Shown here: in pieces, positions 1 to 11,885 of the stretch
How positions within the stretch are numbered: position 1 is the first letter of the stretch
Layout: each line of letters begins with the position of its first letter
NCBI GenBank assembly: GCA_036346355.1
Contig: CM070576.1
Location: 10,709,558-10,773,557, forward strand
Origin: Rhipidocladum racemiflorum
Taxonomy: Eukaryota; Streptophyta; Magnoliopsida; Poales; Poaceae
Direction of reading: 5' to 3'
Length of the DNA stretch: 64,000 nucleotides
The notes under the pieces: model-generated
What the model saw: the letters and a program-made list of their open reading frames with translations, nothing else
The model's database searches: none
What the model was told of the DNA's origin: nothing
Translations under genes and position numbers: made by a program

Positions 1-87
1 TACATGACGAGATTGCTTCTGGGTCAAACGCTGGATAACATCCGAAAATTGACAGGTTGCTCCTTGCTGGTAAGATCCTTTGGCAAC

Positions 88-458
88 TCAATTGGCTTCG
101 ACAGGGTATGCTTTCTGGCACACAAAACACTTCTTCCACATGACCTTGATGTTATTCTTAAGAAATGGTTGGCTTTTTTTTTCTACGAACATTGCAAACG
201 TGCACTGAGAACACACTGTTGAATCTTCAACCGGTGGAACAATGCTATCGATTTCATTATTGTCCATATTTTGTATAGTCGTCTTCATAAGAAGTCCGTT
301 GATTTATGAGGAACCTGTTCAAATCCTGATGACACTTCTAGTATTGGAGATTGCAGTTGATCATTAACTATTCTAACACTGACACTGGCGATAACAGCTG
401 AGCTGTCTTGGACTACTTCGGAAACACTGCCAAAGCTGACACTGAGACAATTTTCCAT
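88..458 (-). pseudogene. Degenerate gag1 of element Y, copy a
   Basis: This is the remnant of a short Gag-like protein of a non-autonomous element. The start is the ATG at 458, directly after CAG, as in the other gags of this window. The reading frame breaks near 290-345: the N-terminal part (MENCLSVSFG...) is in one frame and the part with two CxxC pairs (CSQC, CFVC) is in another. Compared with copy b, the stretch around 288-310 differs just where copy b has CTG-containing sequence, so part of the damage may be sequencing error. No protease or polymerase follows. Confidence 0.6.
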
Positions 459-1070
459 CTGTTGACTGGCCAAGGTTAATAGGCAAGAGGGAAAAGCATA
501 GATAAGTACCCAAGAATCCTAGTGCGGGGAGAACTGGTTTAACCCAAAAACTTATACAAACAACTATTAATAACTTGGTATGATTGCTTACAGAAGCCTA
601 AAAGCTATGCAACACATACTGCACACTCAGCAATCAAGGAAGATCCAAATTCCTAAGCACACAATATTCTAACGGCTAAGAGGGTAACTCTCCTATCTTA
701 AGAGACGCGACTCTCACACACGAGTCTCAACTGATGACTAAAGCACTGGTTCTTCGAGCTTCTGAAGCCCTTCATCGATCCGCTTATCTTTGGACTTGAC
801 AATTCCTTACTTCACGTTCTTCAAGGATGACGGCGACATCCAATACTTTCTCCTTAAGTGTGAAACATCGTTAACTATTCAGAATGACTCAGGTAAGATT
901 TCCATTTAAACCAGTGGAAAGGATAGAAATTTCAGCAAAGAGGAAAGAATAGGAGAATAAGACAAGTCAAGAACTTATTATTCCTTCAAGTTAAATTTTC
1001 TCTTTAGAAAATAATTTTGAAGCTCCTAAAGACGATCAATCTATCTAGGGTCAAGACCTACAGTCAGTAT

Positions 1071-1082
1071 GGCTCTGATACA
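1071..1082 (-). other. Primer-binding site, initiator Met tRNA type
   Basis: The minus strand reads TGTATCAGAGCC just inside LTR1a, matching the plant initiator Met tRNA 3' end except that one G is A (TGGTATCAGAGCC is standard). The complete Y at 16852 has the same variant, so it is a Y-family character. Confidence 0.75.
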
Positions 1083-1089
1083 ACCTCTC

Positions 1090-3484
1090 TCGTCGGGACC
1101 CGAATGCGCAAATCCGGACCCTCATTGTATTCTATACTAGTCCAGGATCACGCTAGTACACACAGTTAAACAGGGATGATGTACCACAATCATACACAGC
1201 GGAATTAATAATAAAGTCCTTCAAACATTAAATAAACTGGTTACAAGACCTTAAGGTCAACTTACAAATAGTCTCACACGCAGGCTTACAATAACAAAAG
1301 TAAATAAACAGCAATGAATGAAGAACGTCGGTGACTCCCCATCAAGATGCCACAGGCAACTGACAAGGTTCAACTCCTAGATAATCGCCTCCGCATGGAA
1401 CTTCACCTTCTTTGAAGTTGTAGTCTTCTCCTCAACTGATGATTGTGTTGAAAGCAAGGGTGAGTATACAACATACTCAGCAAGTCATGCACAGGGGTGC
1501 AATCCTATTACTATATGCATGGCTTCATCCAAAGAGATGGCTTAAGTGGTTGTTTTGCATCAAACAACATTTTGCTTTGATTAAATAATCTTAATAGATT
1601 CACAAGCGGTAAAACCATATTATATAGTAAGTTATCAATCTCTTCTCAAGCGGTTTGGCACAAAGCCCTAAATCACTTTAGCAATTATCTACGGCATACT
1701 GACCACTCATTCCACATTTTATTTTAAAAGATCTAACCCTTGACTGTAATCCCCGAGCTTTGTCCAGTACCGTGGACTCGGCTATTCGAATAGTTTTTAC
1801 ACTCTGCAGAGGTTATACACTTTACCCACACGATATAGTTAAACACCACATGGGCGAGTAACCATAACAAAGTCTTTCCGAAACCTCTATCCTCGCATGC
1901 GTACCTCCCAGTATAGTTCGCTGTCCCTTCCCTTTTGCGGAGCGGAAGTACAGGCTAATGTATACCGTTGAAGAGATGTAAGACCAATCGGTAAACACTA
2001 CACCCTTCTTTACACATTTACAGATACAAAACCACCGAGGTCTCACATGCTAAGACTTGGAATAGTACTCAACTAGGTCTGTCCCACTCGCACATGTGGT
2101 TGTATGTTAGGCCCAGTTCAAAGGCTTGCAAGGTTAAGTCCTTAGGTTGACCGTGTGGCAAGACTACCCAAAGTTCACAAAACCAAATTCAATCAACATC
2201 TCTCCCATGTGCCACATCGGGCCCCCCCATTAATCACTTGCCACTTGCCACAGTCTAAATATTTTCCCACCCCAGTTTGATTATTGTGCAATACATGCCA
2301 ACAATAATACCAGTTACCATGTAGAACCAAAAAGGTACCTACACTTCACATCATCACGTGGCAAGATTACACTGATTCCAAAAATTTATTCCATATAACA
2401 TTAGTCAATATTATTTTGCCATTTGAAACACATTTCACGTAAGCATGGCTAAGCAACTATTCACGGTCTAGCCTCCCGTGTTGGCACAATATTAACATCC
2501 AACTAAATAAACCAACTTAAGGTGACAATGGATACATGGCATACAAATATTATCATCAACGGTGGAATTAACAATTAGGTTTATTAACTGTTTTACCCAA
2601 ATTAAATTAATTCATTTTAATCAACATAGCATGCATAATTTAAATCAAAATACATTTCAAAAACTAGGAGCAATATGGTCAAAGCACAACTTGCCTTCAA
2701 AGATCAGCTGGTTTTGGTCTAGATCTTGATCTTGAGCTTGTTCCTCGAAATCAACTCCCTCACACGATTCGATGTCTACGCTGTGAGCTTAAAGAACCAA
2801 ATAAACACGCAAATCAACATACAACACACATTCAGAAAATGCTACAAAACAAACTAGGTTTTAATTTCATGAAAACTTCCAGACAATTAGTTTGGCATTT
2901 TCTAAGATTTATAAAATTTATTTGGTCATTTTTGGACGTGTAGTTTAAGAGATACAAAATTAAGTAAGTTTGGACTTTCCATAATTAATTCAATAGTATA
3001 AATTTATTTATAAATTTCAGTAAAATTATTGTAGAAAGGTATTAATTTCTACTAATTAACAAAATTTGTTGCAAGTGATTCGGACTTAGAATGAATTTGT
3101 AGCGCAAAAGACAAATTTCACAATTTCCGGACATTAACACATACAACTCACTTCTAGTCTTACGGCATGGCACTATTCATGTCGTATACATGTATACTTC
3201 TTGTGCATGCTTCCAGAATGAAAGTTTTATGAAAAACACTATGAGTATATATACGCAAGAATGTAGATATGTATATGGCCGAATGCATGTATACTCAAGG
3301 TACTGTTCATGCTAAAATATTTATATACACAGACAAGCATCCGGTTTCACGCATGCGGCGCATACATGTCTAACATAAATACTCACGCATGCGTTCTAAT
3401 ATAATCGTAAACAAGCGCCTGGAAAGTTATACTAGCGAATCGGTCGAATATATACATACGGATCACCGAATATAACCGCAGGTA

Positions 3485-3525
<41 letters not shown>

Positions 3526-4895
3526 CTGCCGACCGATTACCCATACGCCGCTAATGTGCATATAGAGAAACCATACACATGCTTACCTCCTTTATATATC
3601 TACGCCGAATATATAAACGAGATAAAATAAAAGCAGCGCCGCGAGAGAAAAGAAATACCGATCGGCGTAGCAAAGACGGCGACGACGTTAGGAAGGCGAC
3701 GGCGACGACGGTGGCGCGTACACGGCGCCACGACGTGAGACGATGGCGGAAGCGACAATGACGGCGCCAACAGCGACGGCGTCGAGGCAGCGGCGTCGGC
3801 GTCCAACGGCGACGGCGATAAGACAACGGAAATAGTGTGGCTAGAGATGAAATGGAGCAGCGGGATGATTTACTCGGCAAAGCTAGAAAAAGGAAAGCGA
3901 CCAGGAGAGGAAAAAGCTTATGCGTGTGTTGCTAGTAAATGGGATCGGTTGGAAGATTGAATCGTTTCTGCATGTGAAGTGGAGAACCGGCTGGAGAATG
4001 CATATGCGTGTGGAGAGATGGAGCATACATGCATGCTAGAAAAGAAAAGGCACGCAGGCGTTACCAGTGAAAATGGGAACGGCGCAAGCAATTGAAAACT
4101 TCCAAATAGGACCCCCATGCATGCAAATGGAAATGGAAACGTCAAACATGAATGACCAGTAACGCTTCATGTGTGAGAATTGCTCATAATGCTCCATGCG
4201 TTCATGGCTGGGAAAGAAACTCACGTATCTTTCAATGCTCTTCACTGTAGCTTTCAATGAGAATGCAAACTCATGCATGCACGGCTAGAAGGAATGCATG
4301 GCTTCGTGAGCTGCTAGTAAGTGCATGGCAAGGAAAGAGGATAATGGCTGGAAGTGAAGTCGTCCAGACTCAAGCATACATGCATACACGTATGCTGGGA
4401 AAAAAAATCAATCGTCCATAGTTCAAGCCTATAGGTGCATGTATACGCATATACATCTTATACGTTCCAAAACGTGCTGCGAAAAAAAAAAACCAGAGAG
4501 GTTCTAACACTCTGAAAGATTCCTGTAAAATACTAGGAACTATTTGGAACTTAACAAAGTTGGTTTCGTGATTTTTCGACGCATAGATTTTTCGTTAAAA
4601 ATCTTTCAAAGGAATCGATTACACATTACCAATTTTATAAAATCAACGACGTACGTTATATAACATATTTTTCGAAAATATTTGAAGTGAACACTCTCGT
4701 CTACCAATTATCTTTATTTTAAACAAAATTTTGAATTCTATGCATATGCGAAAAGGTAGGATCTTTATTTAACGTGATTATTTCAATAGACTTGAATTCG
4801 AATTAACCGCGAGGTTTTTAAATAATTTCAAAAAAAAATTCAAATAAACCCAGAAACACACTAAATATATTAGAGGCAAATTTTGGGATGTTACA
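1090..4895 (-). repeat. LTR1a (5' LTR of leftmost Y)
   Basis: This LTR is about 3.8 kb. On the plus strand it starts near TCGTCGGGACCCGAA, where the other copies have TGTCGGGACCCGAA, and ends GGGATGTTACA at 4895. It is near-identical along its length to 11886-15688, 16869-20672 and 27691-31479. Internally it holds a TA microsatellite (3488-3520), a GAC/GGC trinucleotide-rich block (about 3665-3830), and on the minus strand a consensus splice-donor-like GGAG|GTAAGC near 3580-3592. Short reading frames in the GC-rich block lie in low-complexity sequence and shift between copies, so I call no gene. Confidence 0.9.
3488..3520. repeat. TA microsatellite in LTR1a
   Basis: An uninterrupted AT dinucleotide run of about 33 bp. 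The same locus is about 30 bp with a TT interruption in LTR1b (from 14285), about 29 bp in LTR1c (from 19270) and about 21 bp in LTR1d (from 30093). Confidence 0.9.
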
Positions 4896-5223
4896 ACTAC
4901 CCCCCTTAGAAAGAATCCTATCCGGACTTAGTTCCAAGGGGTTCAATGGTGAAATTCATTTTTATTCCTCCCCATGTTTCGGACGAGAACTATGGCTCTT
5001 CAGCCATCCTTTAAGTACCTCATGATGGGTGCCCAAACATAATTATGTTTCAAGAACTATCAACAAAAATCCACTTCCACAGTTATAATTCTTCCAACTC
5101 TTTATTGATAACAATACTGACGCTTACATCTTACAGACTGATCATTACACAACTCTTTTATTTATTCTTTAAAAGAGGTAGGGTACTTCTGAAGGTACCA
5201 TCTACTAACATTTATTGCTAACA

Positions 5224-6254
5224 TCAAGTTTCAGTTGCTTCTTCTTCAACTTCAGGGATCATGAGCAGACCTGATGTCCTATATCGCAGAACCTGTGACA
5301 GAAGTTGCCGATTGCGCCTCCCACCTGCTGCCGGGGTTATAGTCCGAAGAAGAACAACATCTGGAAGGTTGGAATTGGAAGAAGATGCTTGGCGTCCTTG
5401 CATCACTGGTTGCACTTCTGGTCCTGGGGTCTTGATTAAGGTTGCTTCTTGGGCTTGGTTAAGTTGAAATTGGTCCACACGAAGCCGAGAATTACTGGCA
5501 ACATACTGCTCCTGACTTACTCCCTTCCTTTTGCGAAAATCCGGTTGATGACAGTTGTCTTCCAGGGAGACTGCTTTGCCTTTGCCAGCTGGAGGAATCT
5601 TCGATACTTGGTGCAGCTTAGAAGGTACTTCCCCACTGACTTCTGCCGCTGGAATTGCTTGTTTTGATAAGACATTTTGTTTTCCCAAGGGACATTGTTT
5701 CACATAATGCCCTTCCCTGCCACAAAGGTTGCAAACCCGGTACTGAATCTCCTTTCTGCGAGGGCACTTGCGGAATTGGTGTCCAATCCTGTTGCAGTGA
5801 CTACAGTGGGTATCTTCTTTGGCCTTGCCCTGTTGGGGACAACTATAAGCAACATGTCCTTTTTCACCACATCGATAGCAGACGACATATCTCCACGGGT
5901 GAAGGTTTACAGAGGGGTATTGCTAGCGCCACCATCACCTAGTACTTCAGGAGTCTTGGTCTTTAGTAGCTCATCGAGCAGGGTACGCCGAGGAGTTATA
6001 GGTGTAGTGACCATGGAGGCTTGGTTGTTTAGTTGTTGTATCATCAATTGCATGAGCTGAGTCTGAGTCACCATGAACTGATTCATATTCTGAAGAAATG
6101 CTGTTATCACCTCGGATGGTTGCTGGTTGAGCTCGGTAGCAGCCCTGACGTTGACAGCCGGAACTTCACTGGTGTTCTCATTGACGTTGACCAAAGGATT
6201 GGAACTTGATGCTTTAGCTTCTTTGTTGAGGTTAGCACGGCAATTCTTCTCCAT
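5224..6254 (-). pseudogene. gag2 of element X, copy a (frameshifted nucleocapsid-like protein)
   Basis: This is a copy of the three-knuckle Gag described at 31863-32834. The start ATG at 6254 follows GTCAG. Residues corresponding to the N-terminal QTQLM segment are in frame. The frame then breaks near 5900-5985, where single-base and CTG/CAG-linked indels separate it from the zinc knuckles. The C-terminal part after the third knuckle is open again and ends at a TGA at 5224-5226 after an acidic tail (EVEEEATET). That tail may be the true C-terminus of the family. Whether the breaks are real or sequencing errors cannot be told from one sequence. Confidence 0.65.
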
Positions 6255-6826
6255 CTGACGGTAGAACAAGGCTTCCAGATGAGAGGGAACAGCACAGACG
6301 AGCGAGAAAGGGGAGGTTCTAACAACACCAGAAACAAACTACCCCGGCAAAGGACAACCCCACACACGAAAATCAAAACGTTTTTAACACCAAGCAAATC
6401 AACTCGTCTACTCGATCAAATTACGCACTCTAATAGAACAAGGCGACTTCAACACAGACAGATTTGGACCACTTAACCTATAAGGTTAGCCGAAGATCAA
6501 CCTCGCTTCTTTGGTCTTCGACGTTCAACGGTTGGATCCTCACCAGGAAGATACACACTTCAGTAGCACTCTTGCAGAATTGCACCTCTTGAGTCCTCAA
6601 GCTTGGAAGTCAAAAGCGGGAACTCGATTACCCTAATATAGAAGTTGTTAAGGGAGGTAGGGTCTAATTTTCATTCCAAAAGGTGAAGAAGCAACCACCG
6701 GGAAGAAAGGAATAGAAAGAGAGAGAAGGCGAGTAGCACATTATTTGGTTTCTCTCTTTATAAATATAAGTTTTGAAGCTTCCTAAAAGCGGCCATTCTA
6801 ACTAAGGGCACGTCCTGATCCAACCT

Positions 6827-6838
6827 GGCTCGATACCA
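6827..6838 (-). other. Primer-binding site of X, copy a (one base lost)
   Basis: The plus strand reads GGCTCGATACCA; copies b and c read GGCTCTGATACCA. The missing T sits in a CTG, the context where most inter-copy differences fall. Apart from this loss it matches the initiator Met tRNA primer site. Confidence 0.7.
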
Positions 6839-8499
6839 CCTTTGTGGGCCCCTGATCGGCTATCCGAATCCCTGTGTATTTACGTACTAGTCCCAGATCA
6901 GTAGCTAGTACACACAGTCAAAAGTGATGAATCAACAACCATATCACGAATACATATAACTAAATAAGAATAATACCAAATAAAAGCAAAGACCTTATGG
7001 TCAAGGTTTACCATTACGGCTGAGCAGTCGAGCGACTTGAACAACTGCAGCGGAAGACGAAACGCCAATGCGACCCATCCAAATGCCCACAGGCAATCGA
7101 GTGGAGAACGCACCCTAGTCGATGGAAATCTTGAACAGCTTCTTTCACTTCTGAGAGAGGATTAGAATGTAGCACGTGAGTACATAAAGTACTCAGCAAG
7201 TCTGGGAGATTATGCACAATGTAGGCTATCCAAAGATGGCTTAATATGGTTCTTTTGCATAAAGCCAAGTTTCATCAAATCATACTTGTTAATAAATTTC
7301 ACAAAGCATATTTGAGCAATTCTTTTTAATAATTGAATTACGTAATATTGTAGTGAAGGTTCTAACCACCACTCACTAATATACAGGCTCTATCCGCCAC
7401 ATCTCAACAAAAACAGGGTTCAATCCAATCACATGGCTATGTCCGCCATGGTTCACAAAATCAGGTTCTTTCCACCTACCTGGCTTTAGCCGCCAGAAGC
7501 TCACCCGAGAGTTCTAACCACTCCCGGATCCCAAAACAAAACATTGTTTAGTTTGAAACCAAAAACCAAACTCTACCAGTATGAAAGCATTCAGCAAGCT
7601 TCGCCTTTGACCGTAGGCACGGCTATTCGAATAGTTTTAACTCTGCAGAGGTGTACAACTTTACCCACAAGACATGATATTCCCTTGATGCCAAGCTATT
7701 AGCACACTTCCTTGGGTGTGCGGCGAGATATCATGATAAGGCCTTTACAATGTATACGCCTAACCCGACTCTCACCGGCCGAGGTTTCACCATTGTTAGG
7801 GTTATTTCCACCAGATGTAAGCCCCTCTTGCGCCGTGTGAGAAAAACAACAACAACAATGCCTCTTTCCGGCTCTCACACAACAACCGAGTGGTGAGTCT
7901 AAGTTAGGTTTCTACAAATTATTCAGCCAGGTCGTGCCCACTTTGACATGTGGTTGTGCGGTAATGCTTAGAATGGAGACAGTCATAGCGTCGGTCCTTA
8001 ATTGACTTGGGGCGGTACTTGCACAAAAGAACCAAGGCTTGGTCCGCTTCCACCCGACATTCCATGCCGCCCAAGTCGAAATCATTTTTCATTTTATTTT
8101 TATTTTGTAAACCATTGGCAATACTCCTTGCCTATAACTTCCAATACAAGTTTTCAAGAGATAATTGAAAGTCCCACCCATAGGTGAATATTGACCGACA
8201 GCGAGGCTAAGCATTTCTACCGTACTATTCTATTCCACCAATAGTTTATTTTATAAAATACAAAACTCAGTGTTTGATAAAAATTATGATAATCAGTTCT
8301 ATCATCTCCAAAATTCATGAGACCACCAAGATTCCCCCATTATTATCATGGCACTATATAATCCAAACCAATTTAGTACTCCAACAAGTAAAATCTATAC
8401 CATGTGCCATCATAACTCCTTAATCATGCTAAGCTACTAACATCATTGTATATGAAACAATCTCCTCAAAATATAAGTCTTCTTTATTGATCACCCATC

Positions 8500-9060
8500 A
8501 TCCACACATCGATTAATCTTTTAATCTACTTGATCCACCGAGAATAATTCATAATCTCATCCCCGAGCATATTTCATGAAAGATTCTACAAATCCAAGAT
8601 TTCATTGATTCATTGCCTATAGCTGTTTCCCTAAACAATGACACCAAGTTGACTAAACAAATCACACCTAATCCACATTATTCATAATCCCACATAAATG
8701 ATTATTGTAAAACCATACTTCACAAAATCATCTACTAAACCACCGAGTACAATTCTCAATATTATTCACTTAATCCATGGAATATATTTGATAATATCAT
8801 TGACTAAATCATCGAGAATACTTCACAACATCAACTCTAATCATTTAGGCTACAATTCCTCGATAGCACTTCATAACGTCATGTATTTAATCCTTCACAT
8901 CATCACCTCTAAATCATCATTTTAATCCACCAAGAATACGTAATATTATCATCCACTAAACCACCAAACATTCTGGATTATTCACAATCTTCATAAATGA
9001 TTATCACATAGTATTCTTATTAAAATCCACCGAAATATAATTCACCACTTATTCTATTTG
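8500..9060. repeat. Degenerate AT-rich minisatellite in LTR2a
   Basis: Variants of CCACCGAGAATA followed by AT-rich sequence recur (near 8535, 8741, 8806, 8851, 8927, 8957 and 9028) at irregular spacings of roughly 30-75 bp or multiples. The same array is in LTR2b (about 24300-24860) and LTR2c (about 35095-35650) with almost no change, so it predates multiplication of X. The pattern was read by eye; no unit length is certain. Confidence 0.5.
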
Positions 9061-9992
9061 ATCCACAAGTATGCCTCCCAATATTATTTATTTAACTTTA
9101 CCGGCCATTATTCTTCATATCATACCTCTTCCCACTCTTCCCCAGTTCATACTAATCATACTGCGATTCGTTACCACACTCCAACTCCGCAATATTGAAA
9201 CTACCACCATTCCCAGGTTACTTTCATAACGACTATTACCACATCATCACTAATAATCATCTAACTCCAATTTGCATTCCATCCCATTTGATTTATCTAA
9301 AATGTCTGTCAAATAGTCTTTTCCTTAATTAAAGAATACCTTTCCAAAAACATTTATATTGGTGGAGTACTTATACTAGGCGACAAAGGGTCAGGGATAA
9401 CAATATCAAGGAGGTATGGACAACAGGTATAACTAATAGTCTAACGTTAACATCATCATTTTAGGTAAATAGCAATGCAATTTATAAAACATTGGAAAGC
9501 ATTTATAAATCATGGGATCAACGTGCGTCAAGGAGACTTGCCTCGGTCACAGCGAGAAGGTTGAACTTTCTGAAGTCCGGGCGGGTCGGGCGGACTCGTG
9601 AAGCGCCGACTCACGCCGCAAAACGAGGCAATAAATAAATAAAAGAAAATAAAAAAAATTCAAAAATTACAAAAGTAGTACTGGCAGGTAGATCTTGATT
9701 TTAGATGAATTTAGAAACTTGAACGGAGTCAATCGGAGTTCGGACGCAAAAGTTATAAGCGTTCGAAGTTGGAAAATGATAGAAAATCAAGAAAAAGATA
9801 AAAGTTACTATTTGCTACAGTAACTTACGAGAAACTGGGTTCCAGAACTGAACCAAAATTGCAGAGCCCTCTTTTGCTTCCAAAAAATGGATTTTTGTCC
9901 CATTTTCACATGGATTTGGACCAAATAAAATCATGGATTCTCTAGATAACATCCTTAGGGACTCGTAGGAGGAAGGAATTGAGTTGGTTCTC

Positions 9993-10286
9993 ACCGGAGA
10001 TGATGAATTTCGCGATGAACGGAGCTCCGTCCGGATGAACAAAAACTCAAAATTCGTCGCCAACTCTTGATCAAACCTAAAATTGATGATTGGGTTAGAC
10101 TCTAGACTCATCCACGGTCACAAGGAACCAAGTGGCATGAAGAATGGCTCACCGGAGAAGGAGCTACAAGCATGAACACGAAGAACACCGAAAAAGTTCA
10201 ACCCAACGTCGGTTTTCTTGATCTCACGGGCGCAAGGGTGGAGTAGAGGGAAAGGGGAGCACACTCCCGGAAAGGGGATACTTATA
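9993..10286 (-). promoter_or_regulatory. Putative LTR2 promoter and leader-exon donor
   Basis: On the minus strand TATAAGTA (10286-10279) is followed by a leader of about 290 nt and then CCG|GTGAGA (9994/9993). The pair is identical in LTR2b and LTR2c. LTR3a and LTR4 have the same layout, a TATA-like box then a GTGAG donor 145-350 bp on. Transcription start and splicing are inferred, not seen. Confidence 0.4.
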
Positions 10287-11084
10287 CGAAGAGGATGGAG
10301 GTGGTGGTGCGGCGTTTGGAGGTGAAACGGCCGAGTTAAAGCCATTTTAGTGGATTTCGGTTTCTCTTGAATGGGGCCGTTTCCGGTGAGATTGACGGCG
10401 AGGGAAGGTGGGGAATGGCAAGAGGACGACGCTACGAATCCAACGGAACCGGCCGTGATCAATTTGGAGTTTCGTGGAGGGAGTTACGAGCAATTGAATC
10501 AAACCCTAGCCATGAATGCCTATTTGGAGCTCTCTGTTCTTGGAGTTGGCTGGAGGTTGAAGAAGGTGCACTGTTCACTTGCCACGTGGCACTCTCCCAT
10601 TGGTCCTCCTTTACGTAAATGATTCGCCCTAGAGAAAAATAAGGAAAAATAGCCTAAAAATTCTGGAAAAATTCCTAGAACCATTTTAAAATATTTGGGA
10701 CCCAATAAAATTGGTTTGGTTGAATTTGGATGATTTTTGTGGAATTGGATATTCGGGCACCGATCGTAGGCATTAAACAAAAGCCGCGCGAGATAAAATA
10801 GGAACGGAGGTCCAAAAATTCGGGGAATGATTCCAAAAATAATTTTGGAATATTTGGAACATTTTAGAAGTGGTTTGGAGATTTTTGGAGCATTTTTGGA
10901 CTCGGGTGAATTTTCGGGTACCGGCGGAAACTGGAAAACCGATTTTTCGATCGGAGGGGAATTAAATCCCGATTTTGGAGGGAAATGGATGCCAGGTTAA
11001 TATAAACACCAAAGAAACTCAAATTTTGAACTTACTTTGTTTAAATTAGGTTTTTCTCCAGAAAGCGAAAACCAGGGTGTTACA

Positions 11085-11100
11085 AACCTACCCCCCTTAG
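11085..11100 (-). other. Polypurine tract of X before LTR2a
   Basis: The minus strand reads CTAAGGGGGGTAGGTT immediately before TGTAACA of LTR2a, the expected plus-strand primer position. An identical tract precedes LTR2b at 26887-26902. Confidence 0.8.
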
Positions 11101-11885
11101 AAAGAATCTCGTCCCCGAGATTCGGACGGAGAAAGAGAAAGAGGTTAGGAAACTCGCTCAAGATCTTCATGCTCCCAGGTAGCTTCCTTCTTAGAATGGT
11201 TATTTCACTCGAACCTTGCAGAATTTGACCACTCGTCTTCGATTCGGCCTTGGCTTCATCCACAATCCTGGCGGGATACTTCAGACACGACAGGTCTCTT
11301 TCGGGTTCCATACTTTTAAACAGCCTCTTATGCTCAGGCACTGCGCTACACTTGATTCCTGTCGGCAGTTATCAGCATAGCTCTTCTATCTCGACTGGGC
11401 AGTCTCCAGATTTACACGGATCTGTCTGACCTGCTTTTCGGCTTCTTTCAAAATATCAGATCTACTGATGTGTCTATTACCGGTCTCTTTCCCATACCAG
11501 GGTATTCCGCCTTTTCTTGCATACAGGGCTTCAAAAGGCGCCATCTTCAGCTTCGTCGGAGACTGTTGTTATTCTGATCCCACAAACCTTGACATGTCAG
11601 CGCACACGCTCTCAATACCTCTTCTAAAATCTGATTGATTCTTTCCGTCTGGCCATCGGTCGGGGAATGGTAAGCAACGCTGGAATTCCCATTCGTACCC
11701 CAAAACTTTATACCACTTCTGTCAAAACCTCGAGGGGAACTAAGAACCTCGATCTGACACGATCTCCTTGGGCACATAATGAAAATACACTGCTTTAGCC
11801 ACGCAAAGTTCCACAAGTCCATCACCAAATAGGGTTGTCTTGCACGAAACAAAGTGTGCAACTTTTGTCGATCTGTCCACACTAC
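11101..11885 (-). pseudogene. Integrase C-terminus plus chromodomain remnant of X, copy a
   Basis: This is a broken 3' fragment of a Ty3/Gypsy pol gene. Pieces of the integrase core are readable on the minus strand in different frames: a PKEIVSDRG segment with the second catalytic Asp, followed by stops, then YHSPTDGQTERINQ with the catalytic Glu, then PFEALY-like sequence. Downstream, one frame reads EATWEHEDLRAEFPNLF, typical of the end of a chromodomain; the Trp usually found in the preceding VQW motif is a TGA stop. The fragment starts abruptly in the integrase core: protease, reverse transcriptase, RNase H and the first catalytic Asp are absent. The chromodomain places the family among chromoviruses. 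The twin is at 26903-27690. Confidence 0.75.
11881..11885. repeat. Target-site duplication ACTAC (left of complete Y)
   Basis: ACTAC here and at 20673-20677 flank the Y element exactly at its TG...CA boundaries. Five bases is the normal duplication for Ty3/Gypsy integrase. Confidence 0.9.

Larger units (their letters stand above)
1..4895 (-). mobile_element. Element Y, leftmost copy, truncated by window edge
   Basis: This holds LTR1a and the gag1 internal region of a Y element. From its 5' end on the minus strand it reads LTR1a, primer site, gag1 remnant; the 3' end and second LTR would lie left of the window. The flank at 4896-4900 is ACTAC, the same target duplication seen around the complete Y at 11886-20672. 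Bases 1-1089 correspond base for base to about 15786-16868 apart from small indels. Confidence 0.85.
4896..6842 (-). mobile_element. Element X internal region, copy a, 5' half (primer site, leader, gag2)
   Basis: This is the X sequence between LTR2a and the Y insertion. Reading the minus strand: primer site 6827-6838, a non-coding leader of about 570 bp, gag2 from 6254, about 330 bp without an obvious gene, then a polypurine-like CTAAGGGGGG at the Y insertion point (4896-4909). The sequence matches copies at 20673-22631 and 31480-33428. Confidence 0.85.
6843..11084 (-). repeat. LTR2a
   Basis: This LTR is about 4.24 kb, TGTGGGCCCC... to ...CAGGGTGTTACA on the plus strand. Its terminal 100 bp resembles LTR1 (TGTGTATT...ACTAGTCC...GCTAGTACACACAG) but the interior is unrelated by eye. 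It contains a degenerate AT-rich minisatellite (about 8500-9060). On the minus strand a TATA-like TATAAGTA lies at 10279-10286, with a splice-donor-like CCG|GTGAGA about 290 bp downstream at 9993-9994; both are kept in all three LTR2 copies. No convincing gene lies inside. Confidence 0.9.

Noticed and set aside
4896..4909. Polypurine tract making LTR2-gag2-LTR1 a chimeric element with two different LTRs
   Set aside because: The ACTAC duplications show that LTR1 belongs to an element inserted at this point; the tract is internal to X.
5655..6060. Plus-strand frames antisense to gag2 (also 21426-21699 and 32234-32522), one with a hydrophobic stretch
   Set aside because: Shadow of the zinc-knuckle coding strand; no independent support.
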